Positions 31,873 through 43,605 of a stretch of DNA of 64,000 nt are shown piece by piece. Origin of the DNA: Nepenthes gracilis (taxonomy: Eukaryota; Streptophyta; Magnoliopsida; Caryophyllales; Nepenthaceae); NCBI GenBank assembly GCA_033239525.1, contig BSYO01000024.1, positions 5,541,991 through 5,605,990 on the forward strand, in the 5' to 3' direction. Numbering within the stretch: the first letter of the stretch is position 1; each line of letters opens with the position of its first letter. The position numbers and the translations under genes were made by a program. The notes under the pieces were generated by a model. It was given only the letters and a program-made list of their open reading frames with translations. It was not told where the DNA came from and searched no databases.

Positions 31873-32590
31873 TGTTGGGTTATGGGTCACTCCCGTATGG
31901 ACCCATACCCACTTGATGTGGCGGATGGAGGTAAATATCCTCACTGCATGAAGAAGGATCGAATTACGCCTGTTGGGCGCTCAAGCCACAAATTCCAATG
32001 TGCCTCCGCTCACTGTGCGCTCGAATGGCGCTCGAGCGGCAAATTCCAGTAAGCCCCTACTCGCTGTGCGCTCGAATAGCGCTCGAGTGCGGGCCTGCGC
32101 CCACTGTGCACTCGATAGGCGCTCGAGCGCGCGCCAATTATATAAAATACGCACTTTACATTTTTAGGTTATTCAAATCAGTTTGAGCGTCGTTCCAGAG
32201 AAGAAAAAGAGAGAGAAGAAGAAGAAGAGGAAGATTTGAGCCTCCGTTTGGGTTTTCAATCAAGTTTCAGTCCTCGGTAATCACACGTACGAGGTTCTTG
32301 CTGCTGAAAAGAACATCTGCTGTGTTTTATCTCTACTCTTACTCTTTATATTTCTTGTACGGGTTGTGTAGAGCTAGTTGATATTGATTATTGTGATTTG
32401 GAATTTGTGTAACTGATCAACTGCTGCTAGTGAAAATTTTAGACTCTATGTCCCGTGATTTTTCTCCCTCATTTCATAGGGAGTTTTCCACATAAAAATT
32501 GTGTCTTTATTGTTTATGGTTGCTTATTGTGTGCTTGTTATCATCTACTATGTATTTCCTCGCGGTTTAAACAAGTATTTAATTCTAACA
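31873..32590 (+). mobile_element. 5' LTR of the copia element
   Basis: TGTTGGGTTATGGGTCAC start and TTCTAACA end. U3 (31970-32135) holds four spaced copies of a GC-rich near-palindrome, GGCGCTCGAGCG or close variants, directly upstream of a TATA box (TATAAAATAC, 32141). The leader has a purine-rich GAAGAAAAAGAGAG tract (about 32195-32231). Confidence 0.93.
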
Positions 32591-32591
32591 A

Positions 32592-32604
32592 GTGGTATCG
32601 GAAA
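32592..32604 (+). promoter_or_regulatory. Primer binding site
   Basis: GTGGTATCGGAAA follows the LTR by one base and matches the tRNA-iMet complement TGGTATCAGAGC with a mismatch region after TGGTATC. It would prime minus-strand cDNA synthesis. Confidence 0.8.
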
Positions 32605-32642
32605 TTTTGGTTCGTGTTGGGTATTGTGATTTATTTGAATCG

Positions 32643-35600
32643 ATGGAGGCCGAAAATAAGATGATGTGTTTGAATGGCACAAACTATGATATTTGGCGCA
32701 GCAAGATGAAGGACTTGCTATTTGTGAAATCGATGCACCATCTGGTTTTTGCTATGCAAAAACCGGAATCAAAGTCCGAGAAGGATTGGGCTTTTGATCA
32801 TGAACAAGTTTGTGGTTATATTCAACAATTTGTGGATGATAATGTATATAACCACATCCAGAATGAGACACATGTAAAAACTTTGTGGCAGAAACTTGAA
32901 ACACTTTATGCTTCAAAGATCGGTAACAATAAATTATTTCACTTAATGAAGCTTATGCAAGTGAGGTACAATGAAGGCTCGCCTGTCGCTAATCACTTAA
33001 ATGAGTTTCAGGGATGTGTTGATCAATTGAGTGGCATGTGTATTAAATTTGATGATGAACTATTAGGTTTGTGGCTTCTGACTACTTTATCGGACTCCTG
33101 GGAGGTGGTAAGGATTACTGTCGCCAATGCAGTTCCAAGCGACGCGATAACTCTTGAGATAGCAAAGGGAGCAGTGTTGAATAAAGAGATGAGACGTCGA
33201 TCACAGGGTACTTCCTCTACACACTCCGAATTGTTAGTCTCTGAGTCACGAGGAAGAAATAAAGGTCGTGGTCCTAAGCCTGCTGAGAAGGGTCGAAACA
33301 AATCCAGATCGAGGTATCAGAACCTCGAATGCCATCATTGTGAAAAGAAGGGACACATCAAGAAATATTGCAACAAGTGGAAGCGAGAGATTGTTGAGCG
33401 TAATAAGAAAAAGGCTGACAAGACTCGATATGAAGAAAGAGTTACCGTTGTTACCGGGAGTGATCTTTGGCTGGTGTGCCAGGAGGATGAGGTGGTAAAT
33501 CTGACTGATCTTGAGACAAGTTGGGTGGTGGATAGTGGTGCTTCACTTCATGTCACGTCACGGAAAGAGTTATTCACATCATACACTCTTGGCGATTTTA
33601 GAGTGTTAAAAATGGGCAATGAAGGTATGTCCCATATTGCTGGCTATGGTGATGTGTGTCTCACCATAAATAATGGAACCAAGTTACTATTGAGGGATGT
33701 TAGACATGTCCCGGATATTTGACTGAATCTGATCTCGGTTGGCAAGCTTGATGATGAGGGCTTTTGTAGCACGTTCTACGCAGGAGCATGGAAGCTGAGT
33801 AGAAGGTCTCTAGTTGTGGCTTGGGGCAGAAAAGTTTCCAACTTGTATGTGATACAAGCCTCGATTACAGCGGGAGATGTGCATGTTGCTAGAGATGAGG
33901 AGCTTTCAAATTTGTGGCACCGTCGGTTGAGTCACATGGGTGAGAAGTGCCTGAACTGTTTAGCCAAGAAAAATTGCCTTCGGGGTGTAAAAACAGCTCA
34001 ACTGAAGACTTGTTCTCATTACATGACTGGAAAGCAACGACGGATCTCATTCACTAGCAATTCATCTACAAGGAATACTGATCTTCTTGAATTGGTCCAC
34101 ACCGACTTATGTGGCCCATTCAAGGTGAAGACTCTTGGAGGAGTACTTTACTTCATCACATTCATTGATGATTGTTCTCAAAAATTTTGGGTGTATCCGC
34201 TGAAATCGAAGGATAAAGCTTTTATATTCTTCAAGCATTTTCACGCCTTGGTTGAGAGGCAAACGGGAAAGAAATTGAAATGCATCCGAAGTGATAATAG
34301 TGGGGAGTACATCGGAGCGTTTGATGAGTATTGCCGATCTCATAGAATTCGTCATCAAAAGACTCCACCGAAGACACCGCAACTGAATGGGGTAGCCGAT
34401 CGGATGAATGAGACTTTGATGGAGAGGGTCCGATGTGTGATTTCGGAGGTGAAGCTCCCTGGCTCGTTTTGGGGGTAAGCCTTGAGGGCCGTGGCTCATA
34501 TCGTCAATTTGTCACTGCGCGGTACCTTGAATAGAGAAGTGCCTGAAAAGATATGGACCGAAAAAGATGTATCCTATGATTACTTGCGGGTATTTGGATG
34601 TAAGGTCTTTGTTCACGTTCCCAAAGATGAAAGGACCAAGCTGGAATCAAAGACCAGACAGTGTATATTTCTCGGTTACGGGAAAGATGAGTTTGGGTAT
34701 TGACTGTATGATCCAATTAAGAAGAAGCTGGTTCGATCTAGGGATGTCGTATTTGTTGAGAACAAGACTATAGAGGATACCGAAAAAGGTTCAGAGTTTG
34801 TCTCCAAAAATGATGACAGCCGAGCATGTGATTCAGATCTTATGCCGACACTTGTTCGTCAGCAGAATGAAAGTCAAGGCAATGCTGAAGATGAGGAAGA
34901 TCATGAGACTGCAGCGCCCGACAGTGATGAGGATGAGGCTATTCCTCCTGATACTGCCGAGTCTATTGAGACTGTTCCACTCCGACGATCCACAAGAGAT
35001 CGAAGTCCCTCTACTCTTCTGTTGGCCGAGGAGTATGTGTTACTCACAGACGGAGGAGAGCCCGAATGCTTTGAGGAAGCAATGAAGGATGAACACAATG
35101 CGGAGTGGATGGAAGCTATGAAAGAAGAGATGGCATCGCTGTATGAAAATCACACATTTGAGTTGACGAGGCTGCCAAAGGGAAGAAGAGTATTGAAGAA
35201 CAAGTGGGTTTTCAGGGTGAAGACAGATGAAAACAGTTCAGAACCGAGGTACAAAACGAGGCTGGTTGTGAAGGGTTTTAATCAACGAAAGGATATTGAC
35301 TTCGACGAGATCTTTGCACCATTGGTAAAGATGTCTTCTATTCGAGTGGTGCTTGGGTTAACTGTTGTTCTTGACCTGGAGGTAGAATAGATCGATGTGC
35401 GGACATCGTTTTTTCACGGTGACCTTTAAGAAGAAATCTACATAGAGCAACCGGAGGGATTCCTTGTCAAGGGGAAGGAGAACTTAGTGTGTTATCTCAA
35501 GAAGAGCCTGTATGGCTTGAAACAAACACCAAAGCAATGGTACAGGAAGTTTGAATCTGTCATGGTAGATTAGGGCTATCAGAAAATGACCTCGGATCAT

Positions 35601-36632
35601 TGTGTTTTTATTCAGACTTTTTCAGAGGATGATTTTGTTGTTCTTTTGGTCTATGTGGATGATATGCTGATTGTTGGGTGTAATGCTTCTCGGATTACGG
35701 AGTTAAAAAGACAACTTGAGAAGTCCTTTACTATAAAAGATTTGGGATCGGCAAAGCAAATTCTGGGAATTAGAATTTTTCACGACCGTAAATCAAGGAA
35801 GCTATGGATGTCACAAGAGAGCTATGTGGAGAAAGTACTTCAATGCTTCAACATGAAAAAGGCAAAATCAGTGAGCACACCGTTTACCAATCACTTCAAG
35901 TTAAGTAATTATCAATGTCCTTCTACCAAAGATGAAAAGGCATATATGAAAGGCATACCATATTCTTCAGCTGTGGGTAGTCTAATGTATGCCATGGTGT
36001 GCACGAGACCAGATATAGCTTATACTGTTGGAGTTGTCAGTCGATTCTTGTCAAATCTTGGTAAGGAGTATTGGTCCGCGGTAAAATGGATTCTGAAGTA
36101 TCTCCGATGAACTTCTAAATTGTGTTTGTGCTTCCGAAGGAACGTGCCCCTTCTGGTTGGATATACTGATGTAGATATAGCAGGTGATGTTAACTCTTAG
36201 AAGTCTACTTCGGGATATTTAGTCATGTTTGCAGGAGGAGCCGTTTCCTAGTAATCGAGATTGCAGAGGTGTGTTGCTCTCACCACTACTGAAGCGGAAT
36301 TCATTGCTATTACGGAGGCAAGCAAGGAGATGCTATGGATGAAGAAATTCATTCGGAAACTTGGTCTCAAGCAGAAACGATATGTGTTGTTTTGCGATAG
36401 TAAAAGTGCAATTCATCTTAGCAAGAACTCGTCTTTTCACGCCAAATCAAAGCATATCGATATGAGGTATCAATGGGTGCGGAATGTTATTAACACGGGC
36501 TCGTTGGTGCTGGAAAAGATCGGGACCGAGGAGAATTGATCAGATATGATGATCAAGGCATTACAAAAGGGGAAGCTTGAAACTTGCTGTTTAATTGCCG
36601 GGATGACGATGAATGGCCCCACACGGTCATGA
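32643..36632 (+). pseudogene. Copia gag-pol polyprotein, one frame, ten stops
   Basis: ATG at 32643 (MEAENKMMCLNGTNYDIW), a typical copia gag start. In order: gag with zinc knuckle CHHCEKKGHIKKYC (~33.33 kb), protease WVVDSGASLH (~33.52 kb), integrase zinc finger whose last Cys is Tyr (CSHY), core HTDLCGPF and SDNSGEY with the third catalytic Glu replaced by Asp (NGVADRMN), RT with intact YVDDML (~35.66 kb), RNase H with TTEAEFIA (~36.28 kb). Stops lie at 33720, 34476, 34701, 35388, 35427, 35571, 36108, 36198, 36249/36252 and 36537. Most are explainable as C-to-T or G-to-A changes. The frame is never shifted over about 1330 codons; the natural end is probably TGA 36630-36632. Confidence 0.93.
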
Positions 36633-36641
36633 GCGAAAGTT

Positions 36642-37367
36642 TGTTGGGTTATGGGTCACTCCCGTGTGGGCCGATACCCACTTGATGTGGCGGATGGAGG
36701 TAAATATCCTCGCCGCATGAAGAAGGATCGAGTTGCTCCTGTTGGGCGCTCGAGCTACAAATTCTAGTGTGCCTCCGCTCGCTGTGCTCCCGAACGGCCC
36801 TCGAGCGACAAATTCCAGTAAGCCCCCGCTCAGTGTGCGCTCGAATGACGCTTGAGCGCGGGCCTATGCCCGCTGTGAGCTTGATAGGCGCTCGAGCGTG
36901 CGCTAATTATATAAAACACGCACTTTGCGTTTTTAAGTTATTCCAATCAGTTAGAGCGCCGTTCCAGAGAAGAAAAAAGAGAGAAAAGAGAGAGAAGAAT
37001 AAGAAGAGGAAATTTTGAGCCTCCGTTTGGGTTTTCAATCAAATTTCAGTATTCGGTAATCACACATATGAGGTTCTTACTGTTGAGAAGAACATCTACC
37101 GGGTTTTATCTCTACTCTTACTATTTATATTTCTTGTACGGGTTGTGCAAAGCTAGTTGATATTGATTTTGTGATTTGAAATTTTTGTAACCGATCAACT
37201 GTTGCTAGTGAAAATTTCGGACTCTGTGTCCCGTGGTTTTTCTCCCTCGTTTCATAGGAAATTTTTACGAAAAAATTGTGCCTTTATTGTTTGTGGTTGC
37301 TTATTGTGAGCTTTCTATCATCTACTATATATTTTCTCACGGTTTAAACAAGTATTTAATTCCAACA
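36642..37367 (+). mobile_element. 3' LTR of the copia element
   Basis: TGTTGGGTTATGGGTCAC start, AATTCCAACA end. The GGCGCTCGAGCG repeats are present but more mutated than in the 5' LTR. A purine-rich AAAAGGGGAAG lies ~65 bp upstream (36566-36576), and GAGCGAAAG is immediately upstream; either may be the polypurine tract. Confidence 0.92.
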
Positions 37368-37372
37368 GTGTC

Positions 37373-37594
37373 TACACCTAATAGAAGCATATACACAGTT
37401 TGGACAGAATGTCCACCTCTGATATACACATGAGCACCAGACACATGTATAAATGTAATGTTCTAACTTTAGGGTAATTTTGAGTCATTTTCAAAACACA
37501 CATGAGTGCTGAACTAAGAAGGAGAAAGGGAAAAAAAAAAGAACAGAGATTTTGCCAGCAATTTGGGATTCAGATCATGGTCCGACCTATAGCA
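37373..37594. other. Unassigned flank between two LTR elements
   Basis: Mixed-composition sequence, no ORF of note. It would join directly to the ELF3-side flank (31867) if the copia element were absent. Confidence 0.4.
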
Positions 37595-38720
37595 TGTTGG
37601 AATGAGTCACACACTTTTAATCCCTTCCCATTTGTCCTTATCCACATTCTTTGGTTTGTTAGTCTATTGAATAGAGCTTCGTGGAAGTTCGGATGATCTA
37701 TGCTTGAGTGAAGAAGTTTCTTCAGCAAGAGGATTGGACAACGCCTGATTTATGCATGATGGGATGCATATGGGTGAGTAGTAATAGCCCCATGCTTGAT
37801 AAATGCTCATGAGGGTGTACATGAACTAATAACAGCATAGGTGCGTCTGAAACACGTTTCAGGGGCATTCATGCATCAATACAAGCAATCCTTGGATCAT
37901 CCCTACACCAAATGCATGCTTGATAAAAGCCTTGCACAATTTCTAAGGCATTTATTATGAGATCTTTTGATACTTTGTGCTGTCAACTAGATAGAGAAAG
38001 AGAGAGATGAAGGAGAAGATCTTTGCCAACCGTTTAGGCTTGAAATCTTATTTTGATTTTTACCGTCTTTGAATATGTCGCTCCATTTGTTGTTTTGGAT
38101 ATTTTACTGGTAGTTTTCTTATATTTTTTTCTTTAATTATATTTGCCTTAGTTTAGTAATATTGTAGTGAAATTAAAGAAAGTATTAGGAGTTTGTGTAA
38201 TCAATCTCATAATCATAATGGATATTATATGAACCTAATATCCCTTGATTTCACCTTTTGTTTTTAGGGTTTGCCACAAGAAATTTCGTGTGTCATGTTT
38301 TACACTTACTATGGTTGTTGGTGTAATTGCATGGATTGTAATTTCGTCTTCTTACGAGTTTAACCAACGGAGCTCAGTTTTTATCCGCCTAAAGATTTGT
38401 TTTCAGCTTGATTGCAAAGCTAGGCATTTTGTTTTAGTCACCAGTGGCTTTGTCTCATTTGCTCTCTCATTACTCAATTTGCATAAGTTTCATGATGAAA
38501 CCAAAGGTTGTTTTGGTAGGTTAGTTATAAACTAGACTCGGATATAGAGGAGATCTTTGTGACATAAATTCCCATGATTTCTTCCCTCATTCATAAAGGA
38601 CTTTCCATATAAAAACCCACCTGTTCTTGATTACATGATTTTATTAATGTATTATTGTTGATATTTGTTTTCTGACATACAGAGATTTGTTCTTGATCTC
38701 ATGAAATGTACCTCCCAACA
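37595..38720 (+). mobile_element. Probable copia-type LTR without visible target duplication
   Basis: TGTTGGAATGAGTCACAC start and CACCTCCCAACA-like end, with a 3' part (CATGATTTCTTCCCTCATT, CATAAAGGACTTTCC, ATTATTGTTGATATTTG) resembling the U5 of the copia LTR at 32.45-32.55 kb. The 5 bases before it (TAGCA) do not match those after it (CATAT), so boundaries are tentative. A 96-codon frame (38245-38535) has no domain I recognise and is probably chance. Confidence 0.45.
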
Positions 38721-38725
38721 CATAT

Positions 38726-41700
38726 TGTAATGACCCAGCTTTTGAACATAGGAAATTTTCGGTCATCAAACCCTTATAATCCAGTCAACGCCAGTTGACC
38801 GAAAAATGTAATAAGAAAGGGTAAATCGGCCTTAAGATGAAATCAACTTCGGCCCTTATTTATTGAAAACCCACTCCGGAATCCTATTGAAAATCTAGTC
38901 CGGATTCCCTTAAAAAAGGAGTCCGGAATATCCCTTAAAAAGAAGTCCGAATTTCCATGATGGAAATCAAGTCCGGCCATGTAAGGCCGAAGTAGCCTTG
39001 AAGGCCAGAGTGTATTTGTGGCCGAAGTTGTTGATCTGGTCAACGCCAGTTAGTTGACCGGAATGCGTAAATAAGGAAACCAAATACGGGGGAATAATAA
39101 TTAATAAGGAAATCCTTAAATAAGAAAACGGAGCAAAAAGAAATAACCAGTAAGGAAACTTCGTAATAAGGAAACCGCGTGTATAAGGAAATGAAAAATA
39201 ATAAGGAAACTTTGAAATTTGGAAACCCTGCAAATTTCCCCGAAGGTTGCCAAACCCTAATGACGGTTACCAGGCTCAAAGGCCTATAAATAAGACTTTA
39301 GAGAGCGAGAAAAAGGGGACATTCGATAGGGCTTGACCAAAAGTTCAAGACGAAATAAAGAAATTCAGGCAAGATACTCACCCCTGTTTTCAAGTTCATG
39401 ATTATGCATGATTTTTAGTATATTTGATATTATATGAAATTATATGATGTTTGCTTTGTTCTTTTCGTATCTGATGCTTAAAGTATGATTAATTATCGAT
39501 AATTGCATGTTTAAGGAAAATACTTCATGATGCTTGATTTTGTTCTGCTGGAAGTATGATTATCTGTTGATTTATATGAATTTTGATAATTGTATGTTTA
39601 AAGAAAAGAACTCCGCCTTCATAAGAAAAGGATTCCGACCTTTTGAGATAAAAGCACTCCATCTTCTTACGAAAATGCACTCCGTCTAAAGAACTCTGGT
39701 CTTTTTAGGAACAAAGTCTCCGTCATCTTTTGAAAAAAGTACTGCGGTTTTTAAGAAGAGGAACTCCGGCCTTTACATTTTAAGAAGCACTCCGTCCTTC
39801 GTTTTGAAAAAGAACTCCGTCTTTTGTTAAAGAAGAATCACTTCGGATTTTAGAGCGTCTTATTTTAAAGAAACAGAGCTCCGGCTTTTAGAGCTTCGGC
39901 TTTTAAAAGAAAAAGAATTTCGAATTTTAAAGAAAGAATCACTCCGAATTTTAAAGAAAGAAGCACTCCGGTTTTAGAGCTCCAGATTTTAAAGAAAGAA
40001 TCACTTCGGATTTTAAAGAAAGAAGCACTCCGGTTTTAGAGCTCCGGATTTTAAAGAAAGAATCACTCCGGATTTTAAAGAAAGAAACACTCCTGTTTTA
40101 GAGCTCCAGATTTTAAAGAAAGAATCACTCCGGATTTTAAAGAAAGAATCATTCCGGATTTTAAAGAAAGGAACATTCTGTTTTAGAGCTCCGGATTTTA
40201 AAAAAAGAATCAGTCCGGTTTTAGAGCTAAGCCCTTCTGAGAAAGAACTCCGACTTTGAAGAAGAACTCCACCTTTTGAGCAAAGTATGCCGCCAAGAGC
40301 TCCGGTGTTCGAACTCCGTCTTTTTAAGAAAACGACTTCGGCTTTAAGATGATTAAAGAAAAAAGTACTCCGTCCTCTTTAGAAAAAGAGCTCCGGACTT
40401 TGATGAAAAAGCACTCCGTCTATTTAAGAAAAAGTACTCCATCCTTTTAAGAAAGAACTTCGACCTTAACGTCTTTAAAGAAGCACTCCGTCCTTAAGAA
40501 GCATTCCGTCCTTTTGTTTGAAAATGAACTCCGACCTTTATGAATTAAGAATTCCGGCTTTTAAGGACTTCGGATTTCAGAAAAGAACTCCGCCCTTTTA
40601 AAAGAACTTCGGCTTTTGGAACTCCAGTCTTTTCAGGAAAGAACTCCGCAAAGAACTTCGGCTTATGAACTTCCGTTTTTATGAATAAGGAACTCCGGCT
40701 TTTATTTTATAAAGAACTCCGGCTATTCTAGCTACGGTTTTTAATGGAATTAGAACTTCGGCTTCTGAACTACGGCTTTTGTTGAAGAAAGAGCTCCGGC
40801 TTTTGAACTCCGGTTTTAAAGACCTTCGGCTTTAAGGAAAAATGGACTCCGGCTTCTAAGAAAAGAACTTTGGCTATAAGATGATACGGACTTCAATTAA
40901 TGAAGTAACAAACAAGGCTATATGAAAACACGTATTACGGACAGCAAGTGGAACTCTTCCGACTTTTGATCTATGACGGATGGCCATTAAAGAACACGAA
41001 CCAAAAACCGAGTTTCCAATAAACTTGCTGTTAAAGATGGATGAATGATATTGGAGTGACACTCGAGGATTGCCTCCTGGGCCACGGGAGGGGACTTTCT
41101 GGTGGCATAAGAACTATGGACTATGGCCCTGTATGCCGGGTTAAAGGCATTACCTCCCGCCCCGGGGAGCATAATGAGGGGATACGGTCTTAGGTTGTGG
41201 GGTTACACACAATCCGTCCTCGATGTTGTCCGCTCCCGTCCAATCCCTAAAGATGATAAGAATTTTAAATGGTTTTATGAGATTTAAAGAAGACAAGATA
41301 ATAAGAAAAATACTAAGGAAATTCCGAACTAAAGACGTGATGATTTTCGTATGGTAAGTTATGTTCGCTTATATATATGTTTATGTTCTCTATTTTCTGC
41401 ATGTGAATATTTTGCTCGGCTTTGTAGCTCATTCTTGTCACTTTTCAGATGATGAAAGGCTTATGGAGGACGAAGTCGAGTAGAACCATATGATATAGCT
41501 AGCAAGCCGGAGCTGATCAATGAAGAGCTTGTTTAATTATTTTGATATTTTGTAGAGACTTATAAAACTGTTCCGCTGCTTTAACTTATCAATGTTAGTA
41601 TGTTTCCGTGTTATCAATAAAAGTTATAATTCTTAGTAAGCATCTCAGGGCAATTAGGTTCGGCTAACTTTAGAATTGGCCGAACAAGTTTGAAATCAAA

Positions 41701-41837
41701 CCGGTGGGCCAGCTTTATACAGTCCGGCCTCGTGAGATCCTGTGTGATTGAAAAGAAAAATTTTTATGTCCAGTAATATTATCTACCTTTTAGCCCTCCC
41801 GGCGACTGTATTGTGTAATTAAGTACGGGCCGTCACA
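38726..41837 (+). mobile_element. Solo LTR (3112 bp) with CATAT target duplication
   Basis: TGTAATGACCCAG start and GGGCCGTCACA end, with CATAT at 38721-38725 and 41838-41842. TATA box CTATAAATAAG at about 39284 is followed by a long transcribed part rich in CTCCGG/CTCCGT repeats (39600-40870). No pol sequence is present, so it is a recombination product of a long-LTR, probably gypsy-type, element. Paired GTCAACGCCAGTTGACC-like words occur near 38.78 and 39.04 kb in U3. Confidence 0.93.
39600..40870. repeat. Minisatellite of CTCCGG/CTCCGT units inside the solo LTR
   Basis: More than 40 copies of AAAGAA-(T)CACTCCG(G/T)-TTTTA-type units with irregular spacing. The best-ordered part, 39880-40200, has a ~27-bp AAAGAAAGAATCACTCCGGA unit interleaved with GTTTTAGAGCTCCGG. 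The AGCACTCCGTC word is shared with the minisatellites at 16.7-19.2 kb. No spacer diversity, so not a CRISPR. Confidence 0.85.
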
Positions 41838-41842
41838 CATAT

Positions 41843-41992
41843 TTAAAACATGCCTTAGTTCACAACATGCAGTCTACGATTCTAAATGCAGGGAGTCCCC
41901 AAGATCAACCCACATCAACATAACATATGTTTTGCTGAAGCCAATTCAACAGTAACTAAAGCAGAATTCTATCCAATACCCTTATGCATATG
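41843..41992. other. Short flank between two solo LTRs
   Basis: 150 bp without element similarity; it separates two insertions. If both solo LTRs are removed it links 38.7 kb to 43.2 kb. Confidence 0.4.
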
Positions 41993-43211
41993 TGTTGGGG
42001 TTTGGAACCCGGATTCACCTAATATGGCACAGCGGAAATCAGAACCCTCCCGTCAATTGTCAGTCACTATTAATGTAAGCCCAACGAACAAAAAATATAC
42101 AATATTTTTAAAGTGAAAATCTATTCTCAACTAAGGGGAAAAAATCACAGGACAAAATCTGAAAAATTCTGCTATGTAAAATCAGTTACAAAAACCCCAA
42201 AATAGAGTATCCGCTACACACCTGAGAATATAATAAAAAAAATAACTCCAGAGTAAGGAAACTCTCATTCCATCTTATATCTTTGCTTTTCTTCTCTGCT
42301 TCCTCTCACTGATGATGCAATCTGCTCACTGACATTTTACAAGTGTGGTGAAACGGCAACCTCCGTTTCACCCCCACACACATGCGGCGTGGTGCACGAC
42401 GTCCTTGGTGATTTCTCACACCCTAGCTTTCCTAAAGCTCTTGGTGCCTTTTATAATGATCCTAATTCCAAATCTCCATCTGCTCATCTGACTGATCTTG
42501 CAGATAATTTGTGCCACGTTTTTACCAGTTTTCGAGCTTCCTATAAAGGCATGCCCTGCAAGACGGTGCATACTCTGCACTGTACAGATGGCGTGCCCTG
42601 TAAGCTCTGAAAAGCCTGCCTACCCTTGACAGCTAGCTGTCCGCAACATCAGCTGCCAGCTTTCACAATATCCTTGGTCCTTGCTGCGCTCAATGACCTC
42701 TGCCATTTCCCGCACAAATCCTCGGGCCATTTTCAGCGCACAAGTCCACGGACCCTTACTTATGCACCAATCTGCGGACCATAACCACGCAAAGACCTCG
42801 GGCCTTACCGTGCACATCCATGTCCTCGGTCACACAGCAATATTAGATATTATCAGCACCACGGTCATTTCTGCACCACGGCCGTTACGGAGCAACTAGC
42901 AAATTCCACGCGCCTTCAACGACGGGTCAATGCACGTTGACTAGAATCCATAATCGGCCGCAATCCATAAAAGGCCGTCACTTTGCCCCACATTGACAAA
43001 GTGCATTCCGCGCCTTCAGCCGGCCGCACGCCTTCAGCTGGCCGCGCACCTTCAGCGGGTCAACTAGTTGATCGGTCATTTTACTTTTAGCCGGTCAACA
43101 TCCATTGACTAGCCACTTTGCCTTCCTGCAGCCCAGCCACAATTTGCTGCAAATCCTCCAATAACAAAAATGTTTGTTGAATTACTCGCAATGGAGTGAC
43201 CAAACTCAACA
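41993..43211 (-). mobile_element. Solo LTR (1219 bp), minus sense, ATATG target duplication
   Basis: On the minus strand it starts TGTTGAGTTTGGTCACTCC and ends GGTTCCAAACCCCAACA. Target duplication ATATG at 41988-41992 and 43212-43216. It belongs to the same family as the LTRs at 54033-55743 and 56351-57572: shared words near the end include TAGCGGATACTCTATTTTGG and CCTGTGATTTTTTCCCC, and the GGTGAAACGGAGGTTGCCG promoter-proximal word recurs. Frames crossing it (42389-42610, 42681-42899) are not conserved. Confidence 0.92.
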
Positions 43212-43216
43212 ATATG

Positions 43217-43562
43217 CACCAAGCCAAAAGGAAAAAAACAATTTTACACTAAGAAAACACAAACATTTTAACTTACCAAATTAATCCACTTCAGTGGAGC
43301 ATATCTTCTTGGCTGAAACCAACCACTAAACAAAAAAATTCTAGCTCCGAAAATGGCAAATCAAATGTCTAAGGAAACATCAGTCTCTCAAATACCCATA
43401 ATGCACCCACCTAGTGAAAAAAAAAATCAAACACTTAGCTGAACATAGCAACAAACAAACAAAAGAACCTGCGAATGGTCTTGAAAGGGAGAACATATGA
43501 TCAGAAAATACAGCAGCTGAGAAGGATTGGCACTTGACAGTGGAAGACTTCCGTTGTAAATA
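43217..43562. other. Intron-like sequence, no repeat similarity
   Basis: Mixed composition; on the minus strand it contains T-rich stretches ending in CACTAG and TTTCAG and a GTAAGT donor, as expected of an intron/exon border region. No protein similarity recognised. Confidence 0.35.
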
Positions 43563-43586
43563 GAGAGAGAGAGAGAGAGAGAGAGG
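43563..43586. repeat. (GA)n microsatellite
   Basis: About 12 GA dinucleotides; a CT-rich partner tract lies at 43756-43773. GA/CT runs near 5' exons are common in plant genes. Confidence 0.9.
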
Positions 43587-43605
43587 GGTTTGGCTAAGGA
43601 AGAGG

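Larger units (their letters stand above)
31873..37367 (+). mobile_element. Structurally complete Ty1/copia element with GTGTC target duplication
   Basis: LTRs at 31873-32590 and 36642-37367, primer binding site directly after the first, gag-pol in copia order (gag, protease, integrase, RT, RNase H) and the perfect repeat GTGTC at 31868-31872 and 37368-37372. The LTRs differ at roughly one base in ten over the first 260 bp, so the insertion is old. The polyprotein has ten in-frame stops but no frameshift, so it is inactive. Confidence 0.96.

Noticed and set aside
32592..32604. tRNA gene
   Set aside because: The match is only the short primer binding site next to an LTR; no cloverleaf is possible in the surrounding sequence.
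38245..38535. 96-codon frame with hydrophobic stretches
   Set aside because: Inside a probable LTR; no homologous frame seen in other copies and no domain recognised.
39600..40870. Regular-looking repeats that could suggest a CRISPR array
   Set aside because: Units are imperfect, spacers are themselves repeats, the array lies inside a solo LTR with a target duplication, and this is plant nuclear DNA.
42389..42899. Frames in the 41993-43211 region
   Set aside because: The region is a solo LTR with ATATG duplication; frames are not kept in the related LTRs at 54-57 kb.
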